A DNA stretch of 64,000 nucleotides from Sphingomonas panacisoli (lineage in GTDB: Bacteria > Pseudomonadota > Alphaproteobacteria > Sphingomonadales > Sphingomonadaceae). The notes beneath the pieces were generated by a model. That model did not search any database, was not told where the DNA came from, and saw only the letters and a list, made by a program, of their open reading frames with translations. A program made the translations under genes and the position numbers. Below, piece after piece: positions 25,141-34,444 of the stretch. Position 1 is the first letter of the stretch, and every line of letters starts with the position of its first letter. The stretch is from the NCBI RefSeq assembly GCF_007859635.1, contig NZ_CP042306.1, positions 186,001 to 250,000 on the forward strand, read 5' to 3'.

Positions 25141-26330
25141 GTTACCGCCGAGCGCGTCGCATAGGCGGGGTCGTCCCACAAGCGTTCGGTCATCACGCGT
25201 TCGAGGATGCGGGCGGCGTCGACCACCTCGTCCTCGCTCAGATAGAGCGGGGTGAAGCCGAACCGGATCAGATCGGGGGCGCGGAAATCGCCCACCACCC
25301 CGTTCGCGATCAGCGCTTGCATGATCGCATAGCCTTGTGGGTGGCGGAATGAGACCTGGCTGCCGCGTGCGTGCGGATCGCGGGGTGACGCGAGGTCGAG
25401 GTCCGGGCAGCGCGCCTCGACCTCCGCGATGAATCGTTCGGAGAGGCGGGTCGACTGGACGCGGATATCGGCCATATCTACGCCCTCCCACGCGTCGAGC
25501 GCGGCATCGAGCACCGCCAGCGCCAGCACCGGCGGTGTCCCGACGCGCATCCGCTCGACGCTGGCGTGCGGGCGATAATCGAGGTCGAACGCGAACGGCG
25601 CTTCGTGTCCCATCCAGCCCGACAGGATCGGCTGCGCGCTCTCGGCGAAGCGCGGCGCGACGTAGATGAACGCGGGAGCGCCGGGTCCGCCATTGAGATA
25701 TTTGTACGTGCAGCCGACCGCGAAATCGGCATCGGCGGCGGTCAGATCGACCGGGATCGCGCCCGCCGAATGCGCCAAGTCCCACACCGCGATCGCGCCC
25801 GCCGCATGCGCCTTCGCGGTCAGCGCCGCCATGTCGTGCATCCGCCCGGTGCGGTAATCGACCTCGGTGATCAGCGTGACCGCAACGCTCTCGTCGATCG
25901 CGTCGGCGACGTCCTCGGGCGCGACCAGCCGCAATTCGAGCCCGCGCCCGAGTGCCTGAAGCAGCCCCTGCGCGATGTAGAGATCGGACGGGAAATTGCC
26001 GGTGTCCGACAATACAACCCTCCGCTCCGGCCGCATCGCCAACGCCGCCGACAGCGCCTGGAACACCTTGATCGACAGCGTGTCCCCGGTCGCGACACTC
26101 CCTGCCGGTGCGCCGATCAGCGTGCCGATCCGGTCGCCGACGCGGCGCGGCAGGTTGATCCAGTCGGCGGTGTTCCATGCCTTGATCAGCTGGCCGCCCC
26201 ATTCGCCGCGCATCACGCCGGCCACCCGCGCCTCGGCAGCGACCGGCAACGGCCCGAGCGAATTGCCGTCGAGATAGATCATGCCCTCGGGCAAATGGAA
26301 CAGCCGCCGGGTCGCCGCGAAATCGATCAT
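25137..26330 (-). CDS. kynU: Kynureninase
   Basis: A protein of 397 residues. PLP enzyme of the aminotransferase class V fold: [12 protein letters not shown] near the start, [15 protein letters not shown] and the PLP lysine in [16 protein letters not shown]. Cleaves kynurenine to anthranilate and alanine. It is the first gene of the kynU-kynA pair; upstream intergenic DNA separates it from the divergent sirtuin gene, an NAD-linked neighbour of this pathway. Confidence 0.96.
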   Translation of the reverse strand: MIDFAATRRLFHLPEGMIYLDGNSLGPLPVAAEARVAGVMRGEWGGQLIKAWNTADWINLPRRVGDRIGTLIGAPAGSVATGDTLSIKVFQALSAALAMRPERRVVLSDTGNFPSDLYIAQGLLQALGRGLELRLVAPEDVADAIDESVAVTLITEVDYRTGRMHDMAALTAKAHAAGAIAVWDLAHSAGAIPVDLTAADADFAVGCTYKYLNGGPGAPAFIYVAPRFAESAQPILSGWMGHEAPFAFDLDYRPHASVERMRVGTPPVLALAVLDAALDAWEGVDMADIRVQSTRLSERFIAEVEARCPDLDLASPRDPHARGSQVSFRHPQGYAIMQALIANGVVGDFRAPDLIRFGFTPLYLSEDEVVDAARILERVMTERLWDDPAYATRSAVT

Positions 26331-26406
26331 GATCGCGACAGGCCCCGAAATCGCGCGGTTGTAAAGAGTGCTGGCAATGTAGGATTTCGCCTGTCAGCTA
26401 TCGGTG

Positions 26407-27108
26407 ATGGCCGACATCCGAAACATTGTGGTGCTGACCGGCGCGGGCATTTCGGCCGAGAGCGGGATTGCGACGTTTCGCGGGCCGGGCGGGCTGTGGG
26501 AGGGGCATCGGGTCGAGGATGTCTGCACGCCACAGGCGCTCGCGCGCGATCCGGAACTGGTGCATCGTTTCTACGATCTCCGCCGCGCGGCGCTGGCGGG
26601 CGTCGAGCCCAATGCGGCGCATCGCGCGCTGGCGAAGCTCGATGCCGAATGGCCTGGCGAATTGCTGATCGTCACGCAGAACGTCGATGACTTGCACGAG
26701 CGGGCGGGGGCGACGCGGATGCTCCACATGCACGGCGAATTACTGTCGGCGTTGTGCGCGGATTGCGGCGAGCGGGCGGCGTGGTCGGGAGACATGCCGC
26801 CGGGCGAAATCTGCGCGACATGCGGCGCGCCGGCGCTGCGGCCCGACATCGTGTTCTTCGGCGAGATGCCCTACGACATGGATGTCATCGAGCGTGCCTT
26901 GGCGCGCGCCGACCTGTTCGTGTCGATCGGCACGTCGGGCGCGGTCTATCCCGCTGCGGGCTTCGTCCAGACCGCGAAATACCACGGAGCGCGGACGCTG
27001 GAGATGAATCTCGACCCGTCGGAAGGCAGCGGCTGGTTCGCCGAGAGCCGGCGCGGGCCGGCCGGGGAGCTGGTGCCGGCATGGGTGGAGGCGATGCTGA
27101 AAAGCTGA
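26407..27108 (+). CDS. cobB: NAD-dependent protein deacylase, CobB sirtuin
   Basis: A protein of 233 residues. Sirtuin motifs: GAGISAESGIATFRG (NAD binding), QNVDDLHERAG, the catalytic HMHGE, and a zinc site from CADCG and CATCG. The pair Y56-x-x-R59 (FYDLRR) is the class III signature for removing succinyl or malonyl groups as well as acetyl. Cytosolic, NAD-consuming. ATG 26407 is used; a GTG precedes it directly. Divergent from kynU. Confidence 0.95.
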   Translation: MADIRNIVVLTGAGISAESGIATFRGPGGLWEGHRVEDVCTPQALARDPELVHRFYDLRRAALAGVEPNAAHRALAKLDAEWPGELLIVTQNVDDLHERAGATRMLHMHGELLSALCADCGERAAWSGDMPPGEICATCGAPALRPDIVFFGEMPYDMDVIERALARADLFVSIGTSGAVYPAAGFVQTAKYHGARTLEMNLDPSEGSGWFAESRRGPAGELVPAWVEAMLKS

Positions 27109-27136
27109 CTTTCGGCGTCCCGCGATCGACGTCGCT

Positions 27137-27161
27137 AGTGTCACCCTGGTGTCAACTTAGC
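27137..27161. repeat. 25-bp repeat with GTGTCA direct repeats
   Basis: This stretch has two GTGTCA copies 12 bases apart and ends GTGTCAACTTAGC. The reverse complement of 41968-41992 matches it at 22 of 25 positions. It lies between the convergent cobB and era genes, so it is not an obvious promoter element. Confidence 0.5.
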
Positions 27162-27173
27162 GGCGCGGAGCAG

Positions 27174-28067
27174 TCACTCGACCCAGTCCAGCCCGATGTC
27201 CTTGAATACCTCGCGGTCCTCGTCCCAATCGGCCTTCACCTTCACGTGAAGGTAGAGGTGCACGGGTCGGTCGAGCAGTTCGCGAAGCTGCGCCCGGGCC
27301 CGCGCGCCGATCTCCTTGATCCGCGTGCCGCCCTTGCCCAGCACGATCGCGCGCTGGGTCGGGCGGGCGACCAGGATCTGCTGGTGGATCTCGACCGATC
27401 CGTCGGCGCGCTCGTCGAACTTCTCGGTCTCGACCGCGCTGGCATAGGGCAGTTCGGCGTGCAGCTGGAGGTAGAGCTGCTCGCGCGTCACCTCGGCGGC
27501 CAGCGCGCGCTCGGTCGCGTCCGACACCTGGTCCTCGGGGAAATGCCACGGCCCCTCGGGCATGTTGGACGCCAGCGCCTTCTTCAGCTCGGGCAGGCCG
27601 TCGCCGGTTTCCGCCGACACGAAGAAGGTCTCGTCGAACGCGACCGCGGCGTTCAGCCGCTCGGCATGGACCAGCAGCTTGGCCTTGTCCGCGAGATCGA
27701 CCTTGTTGAGGATCAGGAACTTGCGCTCGGGCCGTCCCGCGATGCTCTCGGCGATCGGCATGACCTTGGGGCCGAGCCCGCCCTTGGCATCGACCACCAG
27801 CGCGATCACGTCCGCGCCCTCGGTCCCGCCCCAGGCCGCGGCCACCATCGCGCGGTCTAGGCGCCGTTGCGGCGCGAAGATGCCGGGCGTGTCGACCAGC
27901 AGCAGCTGTGTCTCACCCTCGATCGCGACGCCGAGCAGCCGCGTGCGCGTCGTCTGCGCCTTGGGACTGACGATCGCGACCTTCTGCCCGACCAGCGCAT
28001 TCACGAGCGTCGACTTCCCCGCATTTGGCGCGCCGAGCACGGCGACGAGGCCGCAATGCTGGGTCAT
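27174..28067 (-). CDS. era: GTPase Era
   Basis: A protein of 297 residues. G1 GAPNAGKST, G2 TTRTRLLG, G3 VDTPGIF, G4 NKVDLADK, G5 SAETGDG, and a C-terminal KH domain with GKGGTRIKEIG. Binds the 3' end of 16S rRNA and is needed for 30S assembly. ATG 28067 overlaps the rnc stop (ATGA). Last gene of lepB-rnc-era, a classic order. Confidence 0.98.
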   Translation of the reverse strand: MTQHCGLVAVLGAPNAGKSTLVNALVGQKVAIVSPKAQTTRTRLLGVAIEGETQLLLVDTPGIFAPQRRLDRAMVAAAWGGTEGADVIALVVDAKGGLGPKVMPIAESIAGRPERKFLILNKVDLADKAKLLVHAERLNAAVAFDETFFVSAETGDGLPELKKALASNMPEGPWHFPEDQVSDATERALAAEVTREQLYLQLHAELPYASAVETEKFDERADGSVEIHQQILVARPTQRAIVLGKGGTRIKEIGARARAQLRELLDRPVHLYLHVKVKADWDEDREVFKDIGLDWVE

Positions 28068-28732
28068 GCTCCCACCTGCGCGAGCAATGCTGCCGCCGCC
28101 GCGGTCTCCGCTTCCTGTTTGCTCGTGCCCGTCGCCTCGGCCTCGGCGAACCCGCCCAGGCTGACACGCACCGTGAAGCGCGGCGCGTGTTGCGGGCCGG
28201 AGCGATCGGTGACTTCGTAGTGCGGGGTCTTGCGATTGTGCGCGGCGGCCCATTCCTGAAGCGCGGACTTGGGGTGTTGCGGCGCGCGGGCGGCCGCATG
28301 GACGCGGTCGCGCCATGCGGAGCGAACGAACGCTTGCGCCGGAGCGTAGCCGCCGTCGAGGTACAGCGCGCCGATCAGCGCTTCCATCACGTCGCCCAGC
28401 ACGTTGTCGCTGTCGCTCGCGCCGTCGTCGCGCGCCTGCTTGCCGAGGCGGAGGTGCGGCTGCACGCCGATCCCGCGCGCGACGTCGGCGCACACCGCAC
28501 CCGTCACCAGCGCGTTGAGCCGTTTCGACAGGCCACCCTCGGGCTCGTCGGGGAACAGTTCGTACAGCCATTCGGCCATCGCCAGCCCGAGCACGCGGTC
28601 GCCGAGAAATTCGAGCCGCTCGTAATTATCCGCCGCCTGGCTGCCGTGCGTCAGCGCACGCGCGAACCCGGCGAGGTCGTTGGGCTGGTGATCGAAGGTC
28701 TCGCCAAGCCACGCGGCGAGGGTGTCGCTCAT
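28064..28732 (-). CDS. rnc: Ribonuclease III
   Basis: A protein of 222 residues. Catalytic signature ERLEFLGDRVLGL, second acidic patch DVMEALIGALYLDGG, and a C-terminal double-stranded RNA-binding domain (HPKSALQEWAAA..., GTSKQEAETAAAAALL). Cuts double-stranded RNA in rRNA and mRNA processing. ATG 28732 overlaps the lepB stop (TGATG), so translation is coupled. Confidence 0.98.
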   Translation of the reverse strand: MSDTLAAWLGETFDHQPNDLAGFARALTHGSQAADNYERLEFLGDRVLGLAMAEWLYELFPDEPEGGLSKRLNALVTGAVCADVARGIGVQPHLRLGKQARDDGASDSDNVLGDVMEALIGALYLDGGYAPAQAFVRSAWRDRVHAAARAPQHPKSALQEWAAAHNRKTPHYEVTDRSGPQHAPRFTVRVSLGGFAEAEATGTSKQEAETAAAAALLAQVGA

Positions 28733-29637
28733 CAGAACGCTTGCCCCATCCGGCTCCAGCGCGCGGCGGTGAACCAGGTCCAGGGCAGCAACCACTGCGC
28801 GTTGCCGTCGGTCGACCAGAAGGTGATGACCGCCTTGCCCTCCAGATTCTCCATCGGGACCATGCCGAGTCCGCCCTCGGCCACCGGGAAGCGGCTGTCG
28901 CCCGAATCGTCGCGATTGTCGCCCATCATGAAGACATGACCGGGCGGCACGGTGAACACGTCGGTATCGTCCGCTCCGGCGCGCAGGCCGCGATCGAGCA
29001 CCAGATAGCTCGGCCCGCCCGGCAGCGTTTCCTTGTACTGCTGATATTTGCACGCGGGCGCGCCGTTCGCTGTGGTGACATAGGAGGCGGGGCAGTCCGC
29101 TTCTTCCATCGGGTTGAGCTTGGGCTTTTCGTTGTAGTTCGGGGTCAGCGGGATGACGAAGTCGGCGACACGCTGCTTGGGCACGGCGACGCCGTTCAGG
29201 ATCAACTGGCCGCCGCGCATCTGGATCGTATCGCCGGGCAGGCCGATGACGCGCTTGATGATATCCTCGCCATTGCCCGCCGGGGTTTTGAACACCGCGA
29301 CGTCGCCGCGGGTCGGGGTCCGTGCCAGGATGCGGCCCGGGATCAGCGGAATGCTCCACGGCAGCGAGTGCCGCGAATAGCCGTAATTCCACTTCGAGAT
29401 GAACAGATAGTCGCCGATGTACAACCGCGGCAGCATCGATTGCGACGGGATCGAGAAGGGCGAGAACAGGAAACTGCGGAAGATGAATACGACCACCGCG
29501 AGCTTCAGCAGGAAGCTCAGCGTGTCGCGCCAGTCCTCCTTCTTCTTTTCCTTCACGGGTTTCGTCACCGGTGCGGGCGCGGCGGGAGTCGGAATGGGGT
29601 CCGGTGCCACCATGGGCGCCTCTGGCGTGTCGGTCAT
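28732..29637 (-). CDS. lepB: Signal peptidase I
   Basis: A protein of 301 residues. A proline-rich cytosolic head of about 35 residues, one transmembrane helix (FLLKLAVVVFIFRSFLF), the catalytic serine in IPSQSMLP, the lysine in KRVIGLPGD and the end motif MGDNRDDSGDSR. Inner-membrane protease that removes signal peptides from exported proteins, such as those seen here at 1550 and 3897. ATG 29637 is used; ATG 29655 is possible, and neither has a clear ribosome site. First of lepB-rnc-era. Confidence 0.96.
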   Translation of the reverse strand: MTDTPEAPMVAPDPIPTPAAPAPVTKPVKEKKKEDWRDTLSFLLKLAVVVFIFRSFLFSPFSIPSQSMLPRLYIGDYLFISKWNYGYSRHSLPWSIPLIPGRILARTPTRGDVAVFKTPAGNGEDIIKRVIGLPGDTIQMRGGQLILNGVAVPKQRVADFVIPLTPNYNEKPKLNPMEEADCPASYVTTANGAPACKYQQYKETLPGGPSYLVLDRGLRAGADDTDVFTVPPGHVFMMGDNRDDSGDSRFPVAEGGLGMVPMENLEGKAVITFWSTDGNAQWLLPWTWFTAARWSRMGQAF

Positions 29638-29756
29638 GGCGCGGGGTTTGCGCATGGTGTGTCGTAAGGTCAAGGCGGAGGTAACTGGACCCGGTTCCTT
29701 GAACGGGACGTTGTGAACGCCCATTGAGACATCGCGAGTCAAAAAGGAGCGTTCGA

Positions 29757-31247
29757 ATGGCCGACTGGAGCGAGATCGAGGCACTCAAGCGGACCCCGCT
29801 GACCCAGCTTTTCGCCGACGATCCCGACCGGCTGTCGAAATACAGCGCCGACGTCGCCGGCATCCATTTCGATTGGTCGAAGACGCATTTGACCGACGAC
29901 GGCATCAAGGCGTTCGAACGGCTCGCCAAGGCGTGTGACCTGGCGGGCAAGCGCGAGGCGCTGTTCGCGGGCGAAGTGATCAACACCACCGAGGACCGCG
30001 CCGTCACGCACACGATGGAGCGCGGCGAGGGGAACAAAGACGATGTCGTCGTCGCGCAAGGGTACCATGCCCGGATGCGCGCGCTGATCGACGCGATCGA
30101 ACAGGGTGCGTTGGGCCCGATCCGCAACATCCTGCACGTCGGGATCGGCGGGTCGGCGCTGGGGCCGGACCTGCTGGTCGATGCGCTGGGCCGCGAGGAA
30201 ACGCGGTACGAGGTCGCGATCGTCTCCAACGTCGACGGCCAGGCGCTGGAAGAAGTGTTCAAGCGGTTCGATCCGACCGCGACCTTGCTTGCCGTGGCGT
30301 CGAAGACGTTCACCACAACCGAAACGATGATGAACGCCGACAGCGTGATCGCGTGGATGCAAGAGGGCGGGGTCGAGGATCCCTATGGCCGCGTCGTCGC
30401 GCTGACCGCGAGCCCCGACAAGGCGATCGAATGGGGGGTCGATGAAACACGCGTCCTGCCGTTCGCGGACACGGTCGGCGGGCGCTATTCATTGTGGTCG
30501 TCGATCGGTTTCCCGGCGGCGATCGCGCTGGGCTGGGACGCGTTCAGCGAGTTGCTCGAAGGCGCGGCGGAGATGGACCGGCACTTCCGGCTGGCGGCGC
30601 TGCACGAGAACGTTCCTGCGCTCGCGGCGTTCACCGACCTGTTCTATACCCAGGTCCTGCATTGCGAGACGCGCGGCGTGTTCTGTTACGACGAACGCTT
30701 GCGGCTGCTTCCCTCCTACCTCCAGCAGCTCGAGATGGAATCGAACGGCAAGGGCGCGACGCTCGACGGAAAGCCCGTCGGTCGCCCGACCGCCGCGATC
30801 ACCTGGGGCGGCGTCGGCACCGATCAGCAGCACGCGGTGTTCCAGCTGCTGCACCAGGGAACGCACGTCGTGCCGCTCGAATTCATCGGCGTGATCGAAC
30901 CCGGCGACACGCTGGCCGAGGACCATCATAAGGCGCTGCTGACCAGCATGTTCGCGCAAGGGGCTGCGTTGATGAAGGGCAAGCCCAACCCCGACGATCT
31001 TGCGCGGGCCTATCCGGGCGATCGGCCCTCGACGACGTTGCTGCTCGACGATCTCGACGCGCGGACGCTGGGTGCGCTGATCGCGTATCACGAGCATCGC
31101 GTGTTCGTGAACGGCGTGCTGCTCGGCATCAACTCGTTCGACCAGTTCGGGGTCGAACTCGGCAAGGAAATGGCGAAGGCGGCGGCAAAGGGCGGGGGCG
31201 ATTTCGATGTCTCCACCAACGATCTGTTGAAGCGGGCGTTCGGGTAG
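29757..31247 (+). CDS. pgi: Glucose-6-phosphate isomerase
   Basis: A protein of 496 residues. Signature blocks: GIGGSALGPDLL, SKTFTTTETMMN and the active-site segment ESNGKGATLDGKPV. Interconverts glucose 6-phosphate and fructose 6-phosphate in the cytosol. AAAAAGGAGC gives a clear ribosome site before ATG 29757. Divergent from lepB. Confidence 0.97.
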   Translation: MADWSEIEALKRTPLTQLFADDPDRLSKYSADVAGIHFDWSKTHLTDDGIKAFERLAKACDLAGKREALFAGEVINTTEDRAVTHTMERGEGNKDDVVVAQGYHARMRALIDAIEQGALGPIRNILHVGIGGSALGPDLLVDALGREETRYEVAIVSNVDGQALEEVFKRFDPTATLLAVASKTFTTTETMMNADSVIAWMQEGGVEDPYGRVVALTASPDKAIEWGVDETRVLPFADTVGGRYSLWSSIGFPAAIALGWDAFSELLEGAAEMDRHFRLAALHENVPALAAFTDLFYTQVLHCETRGVFCYDERLRLLPSYLQQLEMESNGKGATLDGKPVGRPTAAITWGGVGTDQQHAVFQLLHQGTHVVPLEFIGVIEPGDTLAEDHHKALLTSMFAQGAALMKGKPNPDDLARAYPGDRPSTTLLLDDLDARTLGALIAYHEHRVFVNGVLLGINSFDQFGVELGKEMAKAAAKGGGDFDVSTNDLLKRAFG

Positions 31248-31252
31248 CGATC

Positions 31253-31325
31253 CGTCATCCCAGCGAAAGCTGGGATCTCGGGCGGAGATATACTGCGGGA
31301 GACCCCAGCTTTCGCTGGGGTGACG
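31253..31325. repeat. REPIN-like double-hairpin element
   Basis: CGTCATCCCAGCGAAAGCTG at the left and the mirror CCAGCTTTCGCTGGGGTGAC at the right; 73 bases, six bases after the pgi stop. CGTCA/TGACG ends. Confidence 0.85.
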
Positions 31326-31339
31326 AATAGGGAAATAGA

Positions 31340-32686
31340 ATGACCGACTACGACTACGACCTGTTCGTCATCGGCGCGGGATCGGGCGGCACGCGCGCGT
31401 CGCGGGTCGCGGCGGCGCACGGCGCGAAGGTGGCGGTGGCGGAGGAATATCGCGTCGGCGGCACCTGCGTGATCCGCGGCTGCGTGCCGAAGAAGCTGCT
31501 CGTCTATGGCGCGCATTTCGCCGAGGACCTGATGGACGCGCGACGCTTCGGATGGGAGGTACCGGACTGCACCTTCAACTGGAAGACGCTGACCGCGAAC
31601 GTGTTCGAGGAAGTCGACCGGATCAACAAGGCCTATACCGCGACGCTCGACAGCCACGGCGTCGAGATCATCAACGAACATGCCGAGATCACCGGGCCGA
31701 ACAGTCTGAAGCTGGCCGGCGGGCGCGAGGTCACCGCCAAATATATCCTGATCGCGACCGGCGCGCGGCCGCACATTCCGACTTGTCCGGGACACGAATA
31801 CGGCATCACCTCGAACGAGGCATTCCACCTCGACAGCGTGCCGAAGCGCATCCTGATCGCCGGCGCGGGCTATATCGCCAATGAGTTCGCCGGCATCTTC
31901 CACGAATTCGGCGCGAAGGTGACCTTGATCAACCGCACCGACGTGATCCTGCGCGGCTATGACGAGTCGGTCCGCGATCGGCTGCTACAGATCAGCATGA
32001 TGAAGGGCATCGATTTTCGCTTCAACGCGAAGTTCGAAGGGATCGAACAGCAGCCCGACGGCAGCCTGAAAGTGTCGATGTCGAATCACGAGCCGATCGA
32101 GGTCGATTGCGTGATGTTCGCGACCGGCCGCGTGCCGAATACCGAGAACCTGGGCCTGGAAGCGGCTGGGATCGAGCTGACCGAAATGGGCGCGGTCAAG
32201 GTCGACGAGGACAGTCGCAGCAACGTGCCGAGCATCTATGCGGTCGGCGACGTCACCAACCGCGTCCAGCTGACTCCCGTCGCGATCCGCGAGGGGCAGG
32301 CGTTCGCGGACACCGTGTTCGGCAACAAACCGACGCGGGTCGACTATAACTGCATCCCAGCGGCGGTGTTCAGCCACCCGCAAATGGCGGGCGTCGGCAT
32401 GACCGAGAGCCAGGCGAAGATGAAGCATGGATCAGTCAAGGTGTACCTGAGCGACTTCCGCCCGATGAAGAACGTGTTGGCGAACCGCAACGAACGCGCG
32501 CTCTACAAGATGATCTGCGACGGTGAGACGGGGAAGATTCTGGGCATCCACATGATCGGTCCCGAAGCCGCGGAAATCCTGCAGGCCGCGGCGGTCGCGG
32601 TGAAAGCCGGGCTGACCAAGGACGATTTCGACGCCACCGTCGCGCTGCACCCGACGATGGCGGAGGAATTGGTGCTGATGAAGTAG
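31340..32686 (+). CDS. gor: Glutathione-disulfide reductase
   Basis: A protein of 448 residues. FAD motif GAGSGGTRASR, redox disulfide C43-VIRG-C48 followed by VPKK, NADPH motif AGAGYIANEFAG, and the C-terminal active-site histidine in ALHPTMAEE. Cytosolic flavoprotein that keeps glutathione reduced. A REPIN-like element lies between pgi and this gene, so cotranscription is possible but not certain. A 35-residue membrane protein follows by 17 bases. Confidence 0.96.
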   Translation: MTDYDYDLFVIGAGSGGTRASRVAAAHGAKVAVAEEYRVGGTCVIRGCVPKKLLVYGAHFAEDLMDARRFGWEVPDCTFNWKTLTANVFEEVDRINKAYTATLDSHGVEIINEHAEITGPNSLKLAGGREVTAKYILIATGARPHIPTCPGHEYGITSNEAFHLDSVPKRILIAGAGYIANEFAGIFHEFGAKVTLINRTDVILRGYDESVRDRLLQISMMKGIDFRFNAKFEGIEQQPDGSLKVSMSNHEPIEVDCVMFATGRVPNTENLGLEAAGIELTEMGAVKVDEDSRSNVPSIYAVGDVTNRVQLTPVAIREGQAFADTVFGNKPTRVDYNCIPAAVFSHPQMAGVGMTESQAKMKHGSVKVYLSDFRPMKNVLANRNERALYKMICDGETGKILGIHMIGPEAAEILQAAAVAVKAGLTKDDFDATVALHPTMAEELVLMK

Positions 32687-32703
32687 CACGCGGAGGGATC
32701 AGC

Positions 32704-32811
32704 ATGACACATCAGCTAGGTATCATTGCCGGCATCGTCGGCTTCGTGATCTGCATCGCCGCGGCGCTAATCCTGAGCCTTGGCTCCAAATCCAAGCGGC
32801 CTGACGGTTAG
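32704..32811 (+). CDS. Small single-pass membrane protein (35 aa)
   Basis: MTHQLGIIAGIVGFVICIAA continues into AALILSLG and ends with a basic tail GSKSKRPDG. One transmembrane helix, positive end inside. CGGAGGGATC before the ATG is a strong ribosome site. It lies directly after gor on the same strand, so it is probably on the same transcript. Unknown family. Confidence 0.6.
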   Translation: MTHQLGIIAGIVGFVICIAAALILSLGSKSKRPDG

Positions 32812-32845
32812 TCGCCGATTTCGACACTTCAGCGCCGGCGAACTA

Positions 32846-34396
32846 TCATACCGCCCGCAGCAGCCGCCCGGCCTTGCCGACACGCTTGCCGTCTTCGAAC
32901 GCCGGCCGTCCGTTGACCATCACCAAGTCGAACCCCGTCGCCATCGCGAACGGATCGACATAGGTCGAGCGCGCTTTGACCTTTGCCGGGTCGAACAGCA
33001 CGAGGTCCGCCTTCGCACCTTTCCGGATCACGCCTCGGTCGGGCAGGCGTAGGATCGCAGCGGGGAAACCGGTTGCCTTGCGCACCATCTCCTCGACCGT
33101 CAACACCTTGTCGCGCACGACATATTCCTCGACCAGTTTGGCGTAGGTACCGGTCGCGCGCGGATGGCGCATGCCGGGGCCGCCATCGGTTGAAAACGCC
33201 ACCTGTTTGTAGCGCAGCAAAGCGTCCTGCAGCACCTTGTTCATCGTGAAGTGCGCTCCCGATCCACCGTCGGGGCCAAGCTTGATCAGCAAGTCGGCAT
33301 AATGCAGCCCCGTTTCCTGCGCTGCCTGCGCCAATGTTTTGCCGGCGTATGGCGGCGTGCCGATCAGCAGTGCTTCGGGTCCGCCGCGCCGCGTCATCCG
33401 CGCGATCAGATAGTCACGCAATTCCTGGCGGCGTGAGGCGATCACGCCGGCATAGTCGGTCGGCGGCAACGCCCATTGCGGAAACAGGATCGCAATACCG
33501 GTATAGCCAGCCTCGTAGGGATATTCGTCGGCGGTCAAATCGACTCCCTGGCGCCGCTTCGTCTCGAGGAAATCGATCAGTTGCTGCGCGCGCCCCGCGC
33601 CTTTGCCGAACACGACCTTGAGGTGCGAGATGTGCGGGCGGGCGGGGAGCGAAGTGGATACCAGCTCGTCGATCGACGCCTCGATCTCGTCGTCATTCTC
33701 CGACCGCATATGGCTCATGACGACGCCGCTGTGACGCGCGACGACACGGCCGAGATTGGCGAGCTCGGGCGCGGAGGAATAGATGCCGGGAACATATTCG
33801 AGGCCGTAGGACAGGCCGAACGCACCCGCGCGCAGTTCGGACTCGAGCTGCGCCGCCATCCGCGCGAGTCCGTCGGCGTCGGGCCTGCGGACAGAGTCGG
33901 GTACGCCCGCGGCGCGGCGCAGCGTGCCGTGGCTGGCGAGCAGCGCGACGTTAAGATCGATCGCGGCGCGGTCGACCGCCGCCATCCAGCTCCTCGGGTC
34001 GAGGTCCTTGCCGATCCGCGGCCCGTCACCGTCCTGGCCGAGCGTGATCGTGGTCACGCCCATCGCAAGGAAGCTCTCGTACGAATCCTCCAGCGGATCG
34101 CCATGGCTGTGCATGTCGATAAAGCCCGGTGCGAGCACGCGACCTTCGCCGGCGACGGTGCGCGCCGCGCCCGCCGCAATCCGGCGCCCGGTCGGCTCCG
34201 TGACATCGGCAATGCGATCGCCCGACACGAGGACGTTGGCGAGCCGGCTCGGTGCTCCGGTGCCATCGACCAGCATCACTTCCTTGAATAGGGTCATCGG
34301 CGCGGATTGCTGGGCGAGGCCCGGCGACCATCTCGCCAGCGCCCCCGCCGCCACGGTGCCGCCGACCATCTGTCGCCGTGTCAATTGCCGGGCCAT
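32846..34396 (-). CDS. N-acyl-D-amino-acid deacylase family amidohydrolase, Tat-exported
   Basis: About 516 residues. N-terminal LTRRQMVGGTVAAGALARW is a twin-arginine signal. Amidohydrolase motifs: PGFIDMHSHGDP (HxH), SHMRSENDDEIEASIDEL, HISHLKVVFG and the late FSTDGGPGMRHPRATGTYAKL block of the D-aminoacylase group. Zinc enzyme that frees D-amino acids from N-acyl forms or acts as dihydropyrimidinase-like hydrolase; periplasmic by its signal. ATG 34396 is chosen because GAGGGG lies at proper distance; ATG 34402 is too close. Confidence 0.9.
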   Translation of the reverse strand: MARQLTRRQMVGGTVAAGALARWSPGLAQQSAPMTLFKEVMLVDGTGAPSRLANVLVSGDRIADVTEPTGRRIAAGAARTVAGEGRVLAPGFIDMHSHGDPLEDSYESFLAMGVTTITLGQDGDGPRIGKDLDPRSWMAAVDRAAIDLNVALLASHGTLRRAAGVPDSVRRPDADGLARMAAQLESELRAGAFGLSYGLEYVPGIYSSAPELANLGRVVARHSGVVMSHMRSENDDEIEASIDELVSTSLPARPHISHLKVVFGKGAGRAQQLIDFLETKRRQGVDLTADEYPYEAGYTGIAILFPQWALPPTDYAGVIASRRQELRDYLIARMTRRGGPEALLIGTPPYAGKTLAQAAQETGLHYADLLIKLGPDGGSGAHFTMNKVLQDALLRYKQVAFSTDGGPGMRHPRATGTYAKLVEEYVVRDKVLTVEEMVRKATGFPAAILRLPDRGVIRKGAKADLVLFDPAKVKARSTYVDPFAMATGFDLVMVNGRPAFEDGKRVGKAGRLLRAV

Positions 34397-34444
34397 CGCC
34401 ATTCCCCTCGATCGTGCGGGGACAGGCTAACAGCAGCGCTCGGC

